Shown piece after piece: positions 1-7,258 of a stretch of DNA of 7,634 nucleotides. Position 1 is the stretch's first letter, and each line of letters opens with the position of its first letter. A program made the position numbers and the translations under genes. The stretch is from Rickettsiales bacterium (GTDB lineage Bacteria > Pseudomonadota > Alphaproteobacteria > Rickettsiales > UBA1997), in assembly GCA_009693885.1 (NCBI GenBank), contig SHWK01000043.1:1-7634 (forward strand), given 5' to 3'. The notes beneath the pieces were generated by a model. That model saw only the letters and a program-made list of their open reading frames with translations. It made no database searches and was not told where the DNA came from.

Positions 1-91
1 TAATATCACACAAGGTTATGAAAATGTGCGCAATTTAATTGAGCAGTTTTATGATGAAAAAATTGCGGAAGGGTCGCAAGTACTTGTATAA
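1..91 (+). CDS. C-terminal end of an unidentified upstream gene (5'-truncated)
   Basis: The frame starting at base 2 is open from the window edge to a TAA at 89-91 and encodes 29 residues, beginning NITQGYENVRNL and ending AEGSQVLV. The mixed, protein-like composition, and the fact that the next gene has a good in-frame ATG just 16 nt after this stop, support a real gene end. The other two plus frames hit stops at 19-21 and 36-38. I do not recognise the protein. The G-x-E-N followed by a hydrophobic tail vaguely recalls the C-terminus of medium-chain NADP-dependent oxidoreductases, but that is a weak impression and not an assignment. It is probably co-transcribed with the permease downstream. 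Confidence 0.6.
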   Translation, partial: NITQGYENVRNLIEQFYDEKIAEGSQVLV

Positions 92-107
92 TAATTATCT
101 ATCTGAG

Positions 108-1436
108 ATGAGACCAAAGCAAACGATCAACCTCTTCAGCCTTACGGTTATTGTGGTCAGCCTAATAATCGGAATGGGAATTTTCAAAACTCCCGCAACT
201 GTTGCTGCAAAATCAGGTACTGAATTTATTTTTTTCGCCGCATGGATTATCGGTGGAATCGTTACTTTACTCGGCGCATTAATCTACGCCGAAATCGGCC
301 AAAGGCTGCCCGCAATGGGCGGATATTACAAAGTATTTTCCTACTGTTATCACCCTGCAGTTGGCTTCACCATCAATGTTTTAATTTTAATCAGCAACGC
401 CGCAACTCTAGCCGTGATAGCGTTAATCGGCGCCGATTATGTCAGTGATTTATTATTCAATCAGCCATCGGGAGCCCTCTTTAACATTATCGTCGCAGCG
501 ATATCAGTTGCCTCATTTTATTTTGTAAATTTATCCGGATTAAAAACCAGCACCCAATTACAAAATGTTTTAACTGTAGTAAAAATTGCTTTAGTAATCT
601 TGCTAATTGCCACCTTGCTAAAAGGAGCTAATGTGATTCCACATGGTTACAATGATGATGTTATTCACCTATATAATGGCCACAACGCTCTGCTATTGCT
701 ATTGATAAGCCTAGTTTCAGTTTTATTCACTTATAGCGGTTATCAACAAGCAATTAATTTTGGATCAGAAGTTTCATCAGGAAAAATCATGAAACGCGGC
801 ATTATAATTGGCGTTCTAATCTCAATTTTTCTATATCTCGCAATCAATTATGCCTATATAAAAATCATCGGCTTCAACGAAATAAAAAACGCCAACGCAA
901 TCGGGGCCTTGTTATTCGAGGTTTGGTTCGGAAAATTTGGCGCTAAAATTTTTGATATTTGCATGATTCTCAGCGTGTTAGGATATGTAAATATTACTTT
1001 ATTAAGCAATCCGCGAGTAATGTTTTCGATGAGTGAAGATAAAGTTTTGCCACGCATGTTTCAAAATAAACATCATAAAACAGAGGCCTTATCATATGGC
1101 TTGGCGGCATTTTCAGCTTTAACGATTATCATAACTTTTTTTGGCAAGCGGGTGGATGATATTCTAAGTTTTAGTATTTTTCTTGATTGCATCGGAATGA
1201 CAGGATCGGCGGCAACTTTATTTATTTTGCGCAAGCAAAAACAAGGCGATAAATTTGTTGATGGTAATCTTAAAAAATTCACACCTTTTTTTACGGTTTT
1301 GTATATAATTTTTTATCTGTTTATTTCTGTTGCGGTTATAATTGATAAGCCTTCAGCGGCGTTGACATCGATTGTGCTTTTATTTGTGACAATGGGTTTA
1401 TATTGGATATTTTATCGCTCTAGTAAGCGGGGTTGA
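108..1436 (+). CDS. APC-superfamily amino acid permease
   Basis: This is an inner-membrane secondary transporter that probably moves amino acids or polyamines across the cytoplasmic membrane; the substrate cannot be read from the sequence. From the ATG at 108 it is 442 residues, normal for the family, with about twelve hydrophobic segments. The first helix carries the family signature around residues 18-26, IIGMGIF, where the canonical form is IIGSGIF; this glycine-rich break contacts the substrate amino and carboxyl groups in characterised members. AEIGQRLP and GGYY follow, as is usual after TM2. NPRVMFSMSEDKVLP, from about residue 301, matches the conserved loop before TM9. The open frame extends back to a TTG at 39, but that would overlap the end of the upstream gene, and the extra 23 residues are highly charged and not family-like, so I chose 108. 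No good Shine-Dalgarno precedes it. It converges on uvrC. Confidence 0.85.
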   Translation: MRPKQTINLFSLTVIVVSLIIGMGIFKTPATVAAKSGTEFIFFAAWIIGGIVTLLGALIYAEIGQRLPAMGGYYKVFSYCYHPAVGFTINVLILISNAATLAVIALIGADYVSDLLFNQPSGALFNIIVAAISVASFYFVNLSGLKTSTQLQNVLTVVKIALVILLIATLLKGANVIPHGYNDDVIHLYNGHNALLLLLISLVSVLFTYSGYQQAINFGSEVSSGKIMKRGIIIGVLISIFLYLAINYAYIKIIGFNEIKNANAIGALLFEVWFGKFGAKIFDICMILSVLGYVNITLLSNPRVMFSMSEDKVLPRMFQNKHHKTEALSYGLAAFSALTIIITFFGKRVDDILSFSIFLDCIGMTGSAATLFILRKQKQGDKFVDGNLKKFTPFFTVLYIIFYLFISVAVIIDKPSAALTSIVLLFVTMGLYWIFYRSSKRG

Positions 1437-1526
1437 GTTGGTTCTTTTGTTAGAAGAGTGTGATATTGATTTGAAAGCACAAAAAATCCAACGCAGTGCC
1501 TATTTCTTTCACCCACACCCACAATG

Positions 1527-3410
1527 TTACTTAAAAAATCCCCAAATCTTTTTTGCAATAGCAAGGCTGATCCCATTTACTCGCACTAAGTCATCCACCG
1601 TTGCCGATTTTATTTTATCCACCGATCCAAAATGATTAAGCAATGCTTTTTTGCGCTTAGCGCCAATATTTGGAACTTCATCTAACGAAGATTTTGTTAA
1701 AGATTTGCCGCGCTTAGCACGATGTGTTGTGATGGCAAAGCGATGGGCTTCGTCTCTAAGGCGCTGCATGTAATACATCAATTTACTTTGCTTTGGCAAA
1801 GTAAAACTTTTGCAATCAATTTGATGGAAATATTCTTCACCAGCATTGCGGTTAGGGCCTTTGGATATGCAGATGAATGGCACTTTTGCACCGAGCTCAT
1901 CAAAAATATTTTTTGCCGCACTAAGTTGCCCTAGGCCGCCATCGATGATGATTAAATCTGGCATGATTGGTGCGTTAGAATCCCTATTAGTGCGGCTAGC
2001 ATCTTTATCGAGAGAGATGCTCTCGCCTTTATCAACAGCACCATCATCATTTTTGCAAGAGCGAAATCTGCGTCGCAAAACTTCACGTAGCATCGCGGTA
2101 TCATCTTTGTTTTTTAACTCTTCTAACTCCAAATTATATTTGCGATAACCGCTTTTTATAAAACCATCGGGACCAGCGCAAATCAACACCCCAACCGCAA
2201 ATTTTCCGCTAATATGACTATTATCATAAACCTCAATTCTATTAGGAATATCCGACAAATTAAAAAGCGTTTTCAGTTCTAACAATAATTCTTTTTCATT
2301 AAAATTTTCTTCAATTTTGCGTTGCAATACTTGTTTTGCAATATGCTCTAAATCCTTTAGCAGCTTGAATTTATCGCCTTGTTGTGGAATTTTTATAATA
2401 ACTTTTTTACCAGCCAATTTACTCAAAAAATTTTCCATCAAATCATGTTCTTCAATTTCTAAATTTAACAATAATTCTTCCGGAGGTTCTTGATTTAAAT
2501 AAAATTGTCCCAAAAATTTTGTCAATAATTCTGTTGCCGATACACCATCTTCAACCTTGTAAAAATAAGGCTTTGAGCCATAATTATTGCCGCCACGATA
2601 AAAGGAAACATAAATGCAAAATTGATCATTTTCTGTGACCAAATTAATTATATCCTTGTCAGTTATATCCGACAAATTGACATTTTGTTTTGCTTGAATC
2701 GATGATAAGGATCTAATCTGATTGCGTACCAGCGCTGCTTTCTCAAAATCTAGCACTGCACTAAATTTTTGCATTTTATCAGATAAAACCGATTGTATTT
2801 GCGAAGATTTTCCACTCAAAAAATCAACCGCCATATTAATTGATGAAGCATAATCATCTCGCGAAATCAGTCCCACACAAGGTGCCGAGCATTTTTTAAT
2901 TTGATATTCTAAGCAAGGTCGAGTGCGAGATTTAAATTCAGAATCAGAACATGAGCGCAGCAAAAAACTTTTCTTCAAAACATCAATCACGCGTTTGACA
3001 TCATCACCTGAGGCAAAGGGGCCAAAATAAAAACTATCATTATTTTTAAGCCCGCGATGCTTGCGAATGCCGCCAAATTGGTGTTTCTTATCAATTGCAA
3101 TCAGGGCAAAAGTTTTATCATCGCGCAACAAAATATTATAACGCGGCGCTAGTTTTTTGATTAGATTGTGCTCTAGCAGCAAGGCTTCAAGCTCATTTTT
3201 AGTTTGCGTAAATTCAAGATCGCGCGCCAAAAACATCATATGGGCAATGCGTGCCGAAAGTCGCTCCACCGCCAAATAATTCAACAACCTTTTGCGCAGA
3301 TTTTTTGCTTTGCCAACATAAAGAACAGCGCTATCTTCACCAAGAAAGCGATAGACACCGCTTCTTGGTGGTGATTTATCAATTAAGTCTTTAATTTTAT
3401 CCTGTATCAT
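1527..3410 (-). CDS. uvrC: UvrABC excinuclease subunit C
   Basis: UvrC makes both incisions around a lesion marked by UvrA and UvrB in nucleotide excision repair. The 627-residue product shows the full domain order. The N-terminal GIY-YIG nuclease has GVY at 18-20 and YVG at 31-33 and makes the 3' cut. Four cysteines at 154, 166, 174 and 178 match the positions known to ligate a 4Fe-4S cluster in E. coli UvrC. A UVR (UvrB-contacting) helix pair lies near 212-235. The RNase H-like nuclease for the 5' cut has YDNSH with D396, LIIIDGG with D490 and DEAHR with H556. A C-terminal tandem helix-hairpin-helix runs from about 578 to 627. Two oddities: the usual PGVY is SGVY, and about 20 extra residues sit between the first two catalytic aspartates (about 451-480). 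The start ATG at 3410-3408 aligns with the family start but has no Shine-Dalgarno. It is divergent from thyX. Confidence 0.97.
   Translation of the reverse strand: MIQDKIKDLIDKSPPRSGVYRFLGEDSAVLYVGKAKNLRKRLLNYLAVERLSARIAHMMFLARDLEFTQTKNELEALLLEHNLIKKLAPRYNILLRDDKTFALIAIDKKHQFGGIRKHRGLKNNDSFYFGPFASGDDVKRVIDVLKKSFLLRSCSDSEFKSRTRPCLEYQIKKCSAPCVGLISRDDYASSINMAVDFLSGKSSQIQSVLSDKMQKFSAVLDFEKAALVRNQIRSLSSIQAKQNVNLSDITDKDIINLVTENDQFCIYVSFYRGGNNYGSKPYFYKVEDGVSATELLTKFLGQFYLNQEPPEELLLNLEIEEHDLMENFLSKLAGKKVIIKIPQQGDKFKLLKDLEHIAKQVLQRKIEENFNEKELLLELKTLFNLSDIPNRIEVYDNSHISGKFAVGVLICAGPDGFIKSGYRKYNLELEELKNKDDTAMLREVLRRRFRSCKNDDGAVDKGESISLDKDASRTNRDSNAPIMPDLIIIDGGLGQLSAAKNIFDELGAKVPFICISKGPNRNAGEEYFHQIDCKSFTLPKQSKLMYYMQRLRDEAHRFAITTHRAKRGKSLTKSSLDEVPNIGAKRKKALLNHFGSVDKIKSATVDDLVRVNGISLAIAKKIWGFFK
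1998..2025. repeat. Two overlapping palindromes inside the uvrC insertion
   Basis: AGCATCT (1998-2004) and AGATGCT (2015-2021) form a perfect 7-bp inverted repeat around a 10-nt loop. CGAGAG (2009-2014) and CTCTCG (2020-2025) form a second, mutually exclusive 6-bp inverted repeat around a 5-nt loop. On the coding (minus) strand the heptamer GATAAAG also occurs twice nearby. All of this lies in the stretch encoding the apparent extra residues of UvrC. The repeats are seen directly; any link to a mobile palindromic element is inference. Confidence 0.5.
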
Positions 3411-3460
3411 ATAAATTAATTAACTATGTATAATTACTAAATTCTATTCCTAATTTAAAA
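3411..3460. promoter_or_regulatory. Divergent uvrC/thyX promoter region (weakly defined)
   Basis: This 50-bp, very AT-rich gap is the only space for the promoters of both divergent genes. A perfect TATAAT at 3429-3434, immediately preceded by TG, is a good candidate -10 box for thyX and would place transcription start about 20 nt before its ATG. No convincing TTGACA-like -35 lies at the right distance, where the uvrC start codon sits. On the minus strand the overlapping TATACA could serve uvrC, again without a clear -35. Neither gene has a recognisable Shine-Dalgarno. Confidence 0.35.
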
Positions 3461-4402
3461 ATGGTCATCAAAAAAGATCAGCTAGAGGAAATAAACCTAC
3501 TGCGTCAACAAAAATCAACCACTCTGCGCCCGGTATCGCCAGAGCTTGAAGACGCTCTCTATACTCCATTTGAGGTTCTGGATCATGGTTTTATTCGCGT
3601 CATAGATTATATGGGAAACGACGCTGCAGTAGTGCAGGCGGCTCGTGTATCTTATGGCTCTGGCACTAAAAAAATCAATGCCGATAAGGGTTTAATCAAC
3701 TACCTGATGGCCCATCGCCATACTACGCCGTTCGAAATGTGTGAAATTAAATTTCATATTAAGCTACCAATTTTTATCGCGCGCCAATGGATTCGTCATC
3801 GCACAGCATCAATCAATGAATATTCTGCACGCTATTCAATCATGGAAGATGAATTTTACATTCCAAAAGCAGAACATTTAGCGGCGCAATCAAAAATCAA
3901 TCACCAAGGCCGCGACGAAGCGCGTCAATTAAGCGCTGCCGAACAAAAGCAAGTGCTAGAACTCCTCAAAAAAGATGCCGCCAACGCTTATGGCCACTAT
4001 CTCGAGATGATCAATCAAGATGACAATGGCAATATTGTCGATGAATCAAAAGATGGCCTCGCACGAGAACTGGCGCGGATTAATCTACCAATCAACTGCT
4101 ACACACAATGGTATTGGAAGATCGATTTGCATAATCTACTAAATTTCCTCCATTTGCGCTCTGACGGCCACGCGCAGTATGAAATTCGCGCTTATGCCAA
4201 TATAATGCTCGATCTAGTGCAAAAATGGGTACCACACTGCTTCGAAGCCTTCATGAAGCACCGCAAAGATGGCAAAGAAGTTTCAGGAGCAGCACTAGAA
4301 GTTATCAAAAAATTAGTAAAAGGTGAAAAAATCGATCAAGAAAATTCAGGCCTAAGCACTAGAGAATGGGGCGAGTTGATGAATTTATTAAACAATAATT
4401 AG
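3461..4402 (+). CDS. thyX: Flavin-dependent thymidylate synthase ThyX
   Basis: ThyX converts dUMP to dTMP using methylene-tetrahydrofolate as carbon donor and FAD/NADPH as reductant, replacing the unrelated ThyA. The diagnostic RHR-x7-S motif is intact: R112-H113-R114 and S122, within [14 protein letters not shown]. Other conserved blocks are [10 protein letters not shown] (about 57-66), [13 protein letters not shown] (about 87-99), ELARINLP (203-210), and [12 protein letters not shown] leading to AQYEIRAYA (222-246), which form the dUMP and FAD pockets. At 313 residues it is longer than the roughly 220-260-residue minimal enzymes. The additions are an N-terminal lead of about 35 residues, a charged insertion around 140-200, and a C-terminal tail; from memory, a similarly long form occurs in Rickettsiales-like alphaproteobacteria. 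The ATG at 3461 lacks a Shine-Dalgarno. The stop overlaps the tatA ribosome-binding site, so thyX probably heads a thyX-tatA-exoD operon. Confidence 0.96.
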   Translation: MVIKKDQLEEINLLRQQKSTTLRPVSPELEDALYTPFEVLDHGFIRVIDYMGNDAAVVQAARVSYGSGTKKINADKGLINYLMAHRHTTPFEMCEIKFHIKLPIFIARQWIRHRTASINEYSARYSIMEDEFYIPKAEHLAAQSKINHQGRDEARQLSAAEQKQVLELLKKDAANAYGHYLEMINQDDNGNIVDESKDGLARELARINLPINCYTQWYWKIDLHNLLNFLHLRSDGHAQYEIRAYANIMLDLVQKWVPHCFEAFMKHRKDGKEVSGAALEVIKKLVKGEKIDQENSGLSTREWGELMNLLNNN

Positions 4403-4405
4403 GAG
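4401..4405 (+). promoter_or_regulatory. Shine-Dalgarno of tatA, overlapping the thyX stop
   Basis: AGGAG sits 7 nt before the tatA ATG and shares two bases with the thyX TAG (4400-4402). It is the only strong Shine-Dalgarno in the window, it fixes the tatA start, and the overlap suggests translational coupling to thyX. Confidence 0.8.
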
Positions 4406-4412
4406 AATATAT

Positions 4413-4583
4413 ATGGGCAGAATTTGGGAATTAGTTTTAATTTTAGTAATCGTTTTTATCTTTTTCGGCGCTGGAAAATTACCTAATGTCATGGGCGATA
4501 TCGGCAAATCAATTCGCAATTTCAAAGACGGCTTAAAGGGTGAAAAAAAACCTGAGCTAGAAGATAAAGAAGAAAAAAAATAA
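4413..4583 (+). CDS. tatA: Twin-arginine translocase subunit TatA
   Basis: TatA forms the size-variable conduit that lets TatBC-recognised folded proteins cross the inner membrane. The product is only 56 residues. It has a short N-terminus (MGRIWE), one hydrophobic helix (about 5-18, LVLILVIVFIFF), the hinge FGAGKLP at about 18-24 (family form FGxxKLP), an amphipathic helix (NVMGDIGKSIRNFKDGLKGE, about 25-44), and a charged, lysine/glutamate-rich tail. The FG pair and the GKSIRNFKxG stretch favour TatA/E over TatB. The length is near the family minimum but all functional parts are present. Translation starts 7 nt after AGGAG. The stop is directly followed by the next gene's ATG (TAAATG). No tatB or tatC lies beside it, so those genes must be elsewhere if the pathway is complete. 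Confidence 0.92.
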   Translation: MGRIWELVLILVIVFIFFGAGKLPNVMGDIGKSIRNFKDGLKGEKKPELEDKEEKK

Positions 4584-5195
4584 ATGGACCAAAAAAAAGT
4601 TATCGCAACCGACGCAATTGAAGGCGTGGTCAATAGTTCCTCCTCCGATCGCCTATTAATAACTGATTTAATGGCGGCAATGGAAGGTGTTGGTTTTGGC
4701 TTGGCATTAATGATTTTTGCTTTTGGCATTCTCATTCCACTACCGCCGCCCTTTCCTAGTATCATCTCAATACCTTTAGTAATTTTTTCTTTGCAGATGA
4801 TGGCGGGCTTTAAATCGCCAAAATTGCCTAAGAGATTCGCCAAACTTACCATAAAAAGATCGACGCTTGCAACCTTGGTGCGCAAGTCTTCCCCCTATAT
4901 CAGAAGGGTTGAAAGCATTTTGCGCCCGCGTTTTTATTTTATGACCAAGCCTTTCGCAGAGCGGGTTGTAGGCTTTTTTGTTTTCGCTTTCGCTACCTTT
5001 ATTTTATTGCCGATGCCGCTTTCCAACTTCATTCCTGGCTTTGGAATTCTAATAATTTCCTTTGGATTGCTCGAAAAAGATGGCTTAGCAGTGATTTTGG
5101 GTATAATTGTAGGCTTAATTGGCATAGCAATCTCAATTGCTGCGATCTTTCTGGGAGTAGAGGCGCTGCAATATATTAAAGATTGGTTATTTTAA
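4584..5195 (+). CDS. ExoD-family exopolysaccharide synthesis membrane protein
   Basis: This 203-residue inner-membrane protein matches the ExoD family (Pfam PF06055 by recollection), named after a Sinorhizobium gene affecting exopolysaccharide production and nodule invasion; the molecular activity is not known. The family's two related halves are visible. A hydrophobic segment leads into LPPPFPSIISIPL (53-65), followed by a basic region with LPKRF (81-85) and ILRPRF (112-117). The second half has AERVVGFFVF, LLPMPLSNFIPGFGIL (about 141-156) and GLLEKDG (161-167), followed by a last membrane segment (about 168-191). The cytoplasmic-looking N-terminus (1-33), ending in LLITDLMAAM, also fits the family, so the ATG touching the tatA stop is accepted; translation is probably coupled. 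There is no sign of exopolysaccharide genes nearby. No terminator is visible between its stop and the rho promoter. Confidence 0.82.
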   Translation: MDQKKVIATDAIEGVVNSSSSDRLLITDLMAAMEGVGFGLALMIFAFGILIPLPPPFPSIISIPLVIFSLQMMAGFKSPKLPKRFAKLTIKRSTLATLVRKSSPYIRRVESILRPRFYFMTKPFAERVVGFFVFAFATFILLPMPLSNFIPGFGILIISFGLLEKDGLAVILGIIVGLIGIAISIAAIFLGVEALQYIKDWLF

Positions 5196-5211
5196 ATAAA
5201 ATAATAATTAC

Positions 5212-5240
5212 TTGACTAACATAAGAATATCTGTTATGAT
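5212..5240 (+). promoter_or_regulatory. Sigma70-type promoter of rho
   Basis: TTGACT (5212-5217) and TATGAT (5235-5240) are separated by exactly 17 nt, each one mismatch from consensus. Transcription would start near 5246-5248, giving rho a leader of about 172 nt. This is the best promoter match I found in the window. The exoD-like gene ends just 16 nt upstream, so rho has its own promoter even if some read-through from the upstream operon occurs. Confidence 0.82.
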
Positions 5241-5250
5241 AGCGTCCAGT

Positions 5251-5291
5251 TTTCTAAATTGACCTAATACTCTTGGCCAATTACTTAGAAA
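5251..5291 (+). promoter_or_regulatory. 5' hairpin of the rho leader
   Basis: TTTCTA (5251-5256) pairs with TAGAAA (5286-5291). Inside it AATTGACC (5257-5264) pairs with GGCCAATT (5275-5282) with one A-C mismatch. The loop is 10 nt (5265-5274) and a 3-nt bulge (5283-5285) sits on the right side, giving 13 base pairs in all. It begins a few nucleotides after the predicted transcription start. No T-run follows, so it is not an intrinsic terminator. It may stabilise the mRNA 5' end or organise the leader. Confidence 0.5.
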
Positions 5292-5418
5292 CCGTCTCCA
5301 CTAGTTATTTCAGATACTTTTTCCAAATCATTTTATAGATAAATCAATTTTCCTGCGCAAATTAACGCATTTTAGTTTCTCAAATTTCTTCATTAATATA
5401 TCAATCAATCTTTTTTAA
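5292..5418 (+). promoter_or_regulatory. C-rich, G-poor rho leader, candidate rut (Rho-loading) tract
   Basis: Over 5241-5418 I count by hand about 36 C but only about 15 G in 178 nt, with roughly two dozen pyrimidine-C dinucleotides. The last 48 nt before the ATG contain no G apart from one in the TTTAG at about 5391-5395. Unstructured RNA with C well above G and regularly spaced YC pairs is what Rho's primary site binds, and E. coli rho is known to be autoregulated by termination in its own leader. I infer a similar feedback here. There is no Shine-Dalgarno before the rho ATG. Confidence 0.4.
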
Positions 5419-7236
5419 ATGTCATCTACTCTTACACTCCGTTACGGTGCTCCTAATGAAACGCAGCCAACACAAGCTTCTGCATCCGTCAATGTTGGAG
5501 TAAATCAGGAACCAGTTCAATCGGCTACAGAACAAACAATTTCAGAACAAGCAGTTTCAACGCCTTCAACCCCAGTGGCTCCAACCACTAATAATAACCA
5601 ACAACGCAATTTTCCAGTGAGAAATTTAATTAGTAGACGCGGTTCGGATCGTTCAGATTCACGCGGTTCAGATCGAGAAGATCGTTCAGATTCAAGAGGA
5701 TCCGATTCTCGTTTGGATCGCTCAGATCGCCCAGAACGCGAACGCTCAGAAAGACCAGAGCGCTCAGAACGCTCAGAACGCGGCTCCGATCGTGGCGGCT
5801 TTGATTCACGCGGTTCAGACCGTGGTGATCGCAATAATTCACGCGGCTCCGATTCTAGAAATTCAGATTCACGCCACAACCAAGATTCACGCAATGATGA
5901 TTCGCGCAATAACAGCGCCGATGATGAAGATTACAGCGGCGAAGCCAAACCAGTTGGTGAAAATGGCAAAATTCTTGAGCTAAAAAGCTTAAAGTCAAAG
6001 CCAGTTGAAGCATTGGTAGAAGTGGCTCGCGAGAATGGTCTTGATAATATTGGAGATTTCGGTCGCCAAGATATTATCTATCATATCTTGAAAAATTTCT
6101 CTGACCAGCATCCTGAAAATATCATTGTTGGTGAAGGTGTTCTTGAAACTTTGCCCGATGGATTTGGATTTTTACGCGCTCCAGAAACCAATTATTTTCC
6201 TGGCTCTGATGATATTTATGTTTCACCAAGTCAAATTAAAAGATTTGGTCTACGCACTGGTGATACGGTTAAAGGGCAGATTCGTGCGCCAAAAAAAGGT
6301 GAAAGATATTTTGCTTTATTGCGAGTTAGTGAAGTCAATTTTGATACTGCAGATAAAATCAGAAATCGTGTTTTATTTGATGACTTAACTCCACTTTATC
6401 CACAAAAAAAGTTACATTTGGAAGAAATTGCGCCAATTAATGGCGATATTTCTACTCGCGTTATCGATATGATTTCGCCAATGGGTAAAGGTCAGCGCGC
6501 CTTGATTGTTGCTCCTCCACGCACAGGTAAAACTTCTTTGATGCAAAATATTGCCCATGCAATTGCCAGCAATCATCCAGAAGTTGTATTGCTTGTATTA
6601 TTGATTGATGAGCGCCCCGAAGAAGTAACCGATATGCTTCGCTCTGTAAAAGGTGAAGTTGTCAGTTCTACTTTTGATGAGCCAGCAATTCGCCATGTGC
6701 AACTTGCCGAAATGGTTATTGAAAAAGCGAAACGCTTGGTTGAAGCGAAAAAAGATGTAGTGATTTTGTTAGATTCAATCACTCGTTTGGCACGTGCTTA
6801 CAACACGGTGATTCCTTCATCGGGTAAGGTTCTTACTGGTGGTGTAGATTCAAACGCATTGCAAAAACCGAAAAGATTTTTTGGTGCAGCAAGAAATATT
6901 GAAGAAGGTGGATCACTTACAATTATTGCTACGGCGCTAGTTGATACTGGTTCAAAAATGGATGAAGTTATTTTTGAAGAATTTAAAGGAACGGGTAACT
7001 CGGAAGTTATTTTGGATCGTAAAATTTCTGATAAGAGAATCTTCCCAGCTATTGATATCACTAAATCTGGAACGCGTAAAGAAGAGTTGTTAGTTGAGCG
7101 CGCGACGCTTTCGAAAACTTGGATGTTACGCAGAATTGTCAACTCGATGAGCTCGGTTGAAGCGATGGAATTCTTGTTGAATAAAATTGAACATTCAAAG
7201 AGCAATGAAGAGTTTTTTAAATCGATGAATTCTTAG
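5419..7236 (+). CDS. rho: Transcription termination factor Rho with disordered N-terminal extension
   Basis: Rho is a hexameric RNA-dependent ATPase and helicase that loads on C-rich nascent RNA and dissociates RNA polymerase. The core (about 184-605) is collinear with E. coli Rho: N-terminal helical bundle ([18 protein letters not shown]), RNA-binding cold-shock-like domain (about 235-310; [26 protein letters not shown]), Walker A APPRTGKT (365-372), [11 protein letters not shown] (394-403), Walker [16 protein letters not shown] (447-461), Q-loop KVLTGGVD (470-477), R-loop KGTGNSEV (523-530) and SGTRKEELL with R553. The total of 605 residues exceeds the usual 420 or so because of about 180 extra N-terminal residues. 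Residues 1-72 are rich in Thr, Gln, Asn, Ser and Pro; 73-170 form an Arg/Asp/Glu/Ser tract without lysine. The extension is in frame with no internal stop, and no ATG follows until the core is entered, so the start at 5419 is likely. It has its own promoter and an intrinsic terminator. Confidence 0.97.
   Translation: MSSTLTLRYGAPNETQPTQASASVNVGVNQEPVQSATEQTISEQAVSTPSTPVAPTTNNNQQRNFPVRNLISRRGSDRSDSRGSDREDRSDSRGSDSRLDRSDRPERERSERPERSERSERGSDRGGFDSRGSDRGDRNNSRGSDSRNSDSRHNQDSRNDDSRNNSADDEDYSGEAKPVGENGKILELKSLKSKPVEALVEVARENGLDNIGDFGRQDIIYHILKNFSDQHPENIIVGEGVLETLPDGFGFLRAPETNYFPGSDDIYVSPSQIKRFGLRTGDTVKGQIRAPKKGERYFALLRVSEVNFDTADKIRNRVLFDDLTPLYPQKKLHLEEIAPINGDISTRVIDMISPMGKGQRALIVAPPRTGKTSLMQNIAHAIASNHPEVVLLVLLIDERPEEVTDMLRSVKGEVVSSTFDEPAIRHVQLAEMVIEKAKRLVEAKKDVVILLDSITRLARAYNTVIPSSGKVLTGGVDSNALQKPKRFFGAARNIEEGGSLTIIATALVDTGSKMDEVIFEEFKGTGNSEVILDRKISDKRIFPAIDITKSGTRKEELLVERATLSKTWMLRRIVNSMSSVEAMEFLLNKIEHSKSNEEFFKSMNS
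5635..5919 (+). repeat. In-frame degenerate repeats encoding the RGSD/SDSR-rich tract of Rho
   Basis: The coding sequence is built from short imperfect repeats giving [12 protein letters not shown] and ERSER peptides. The 17-mer GATTCACGCGGTTCAGA occurs exactly at 5656-5672 and again at 5803-5819, 147 nt (49 codons) apart and therefore in frame; a variant follows near 5836. The pattern suggests growth by slippage or unequal duplication and makes the tract a likely site of length polymorphism. Confidence 0.8.
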
Positions 7237-7258
7237 TTTAGAATTTTATTTTATAAAT

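Noticed and set aside
1437..1526. Search for a terminator between the convergent permease and uvrC genes
   Set aside because: Only a 4-bp TTCT/AGAA pairing near 1442-1455 is visible, too weak to call; nothing else stands out in this gap.
1438..1635. 65-codon plus-strand frame directly after the permease
   Set aside because: More than half overlaps the helix-hairpin-helix end of uvrC in antisense, and there is no ribosome-binding site or recognisable sequence.
4388..4885. 165-codon minus-strand open frame opposite tatA and the exoD-like gene
   Set aside because: Two well-recognised plus-strand genes occupy the same bases; the antisense protein is low-complexity and matches nothing known to me.
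5274..5339. 21-codon TTG-initiated frame in the rho leader, considered as a leader peptide like E. coli rhoL
   Set aside because: It has a TTG start with no Shine-Dalgarno and its start lies within the hairpin; there is no ATG frame in the leader, so a leader peptide is not supported.
5517..5909. 130-codon minus-strand open frame rich in Arg, Ser and Glu opposite rho
   Set aside because: It is the mirror of the Rho repeat tract: the repeated plus-strand codons keep the opposite strand open. It has no ribosome-binding site and no family features.
6798..7205. 135-codon minus-strand open frame opposite the Rho ATPase core
   Set aside because: The plus strand encodes strictly conserved Rho motifs here, so this is a shadow frame.
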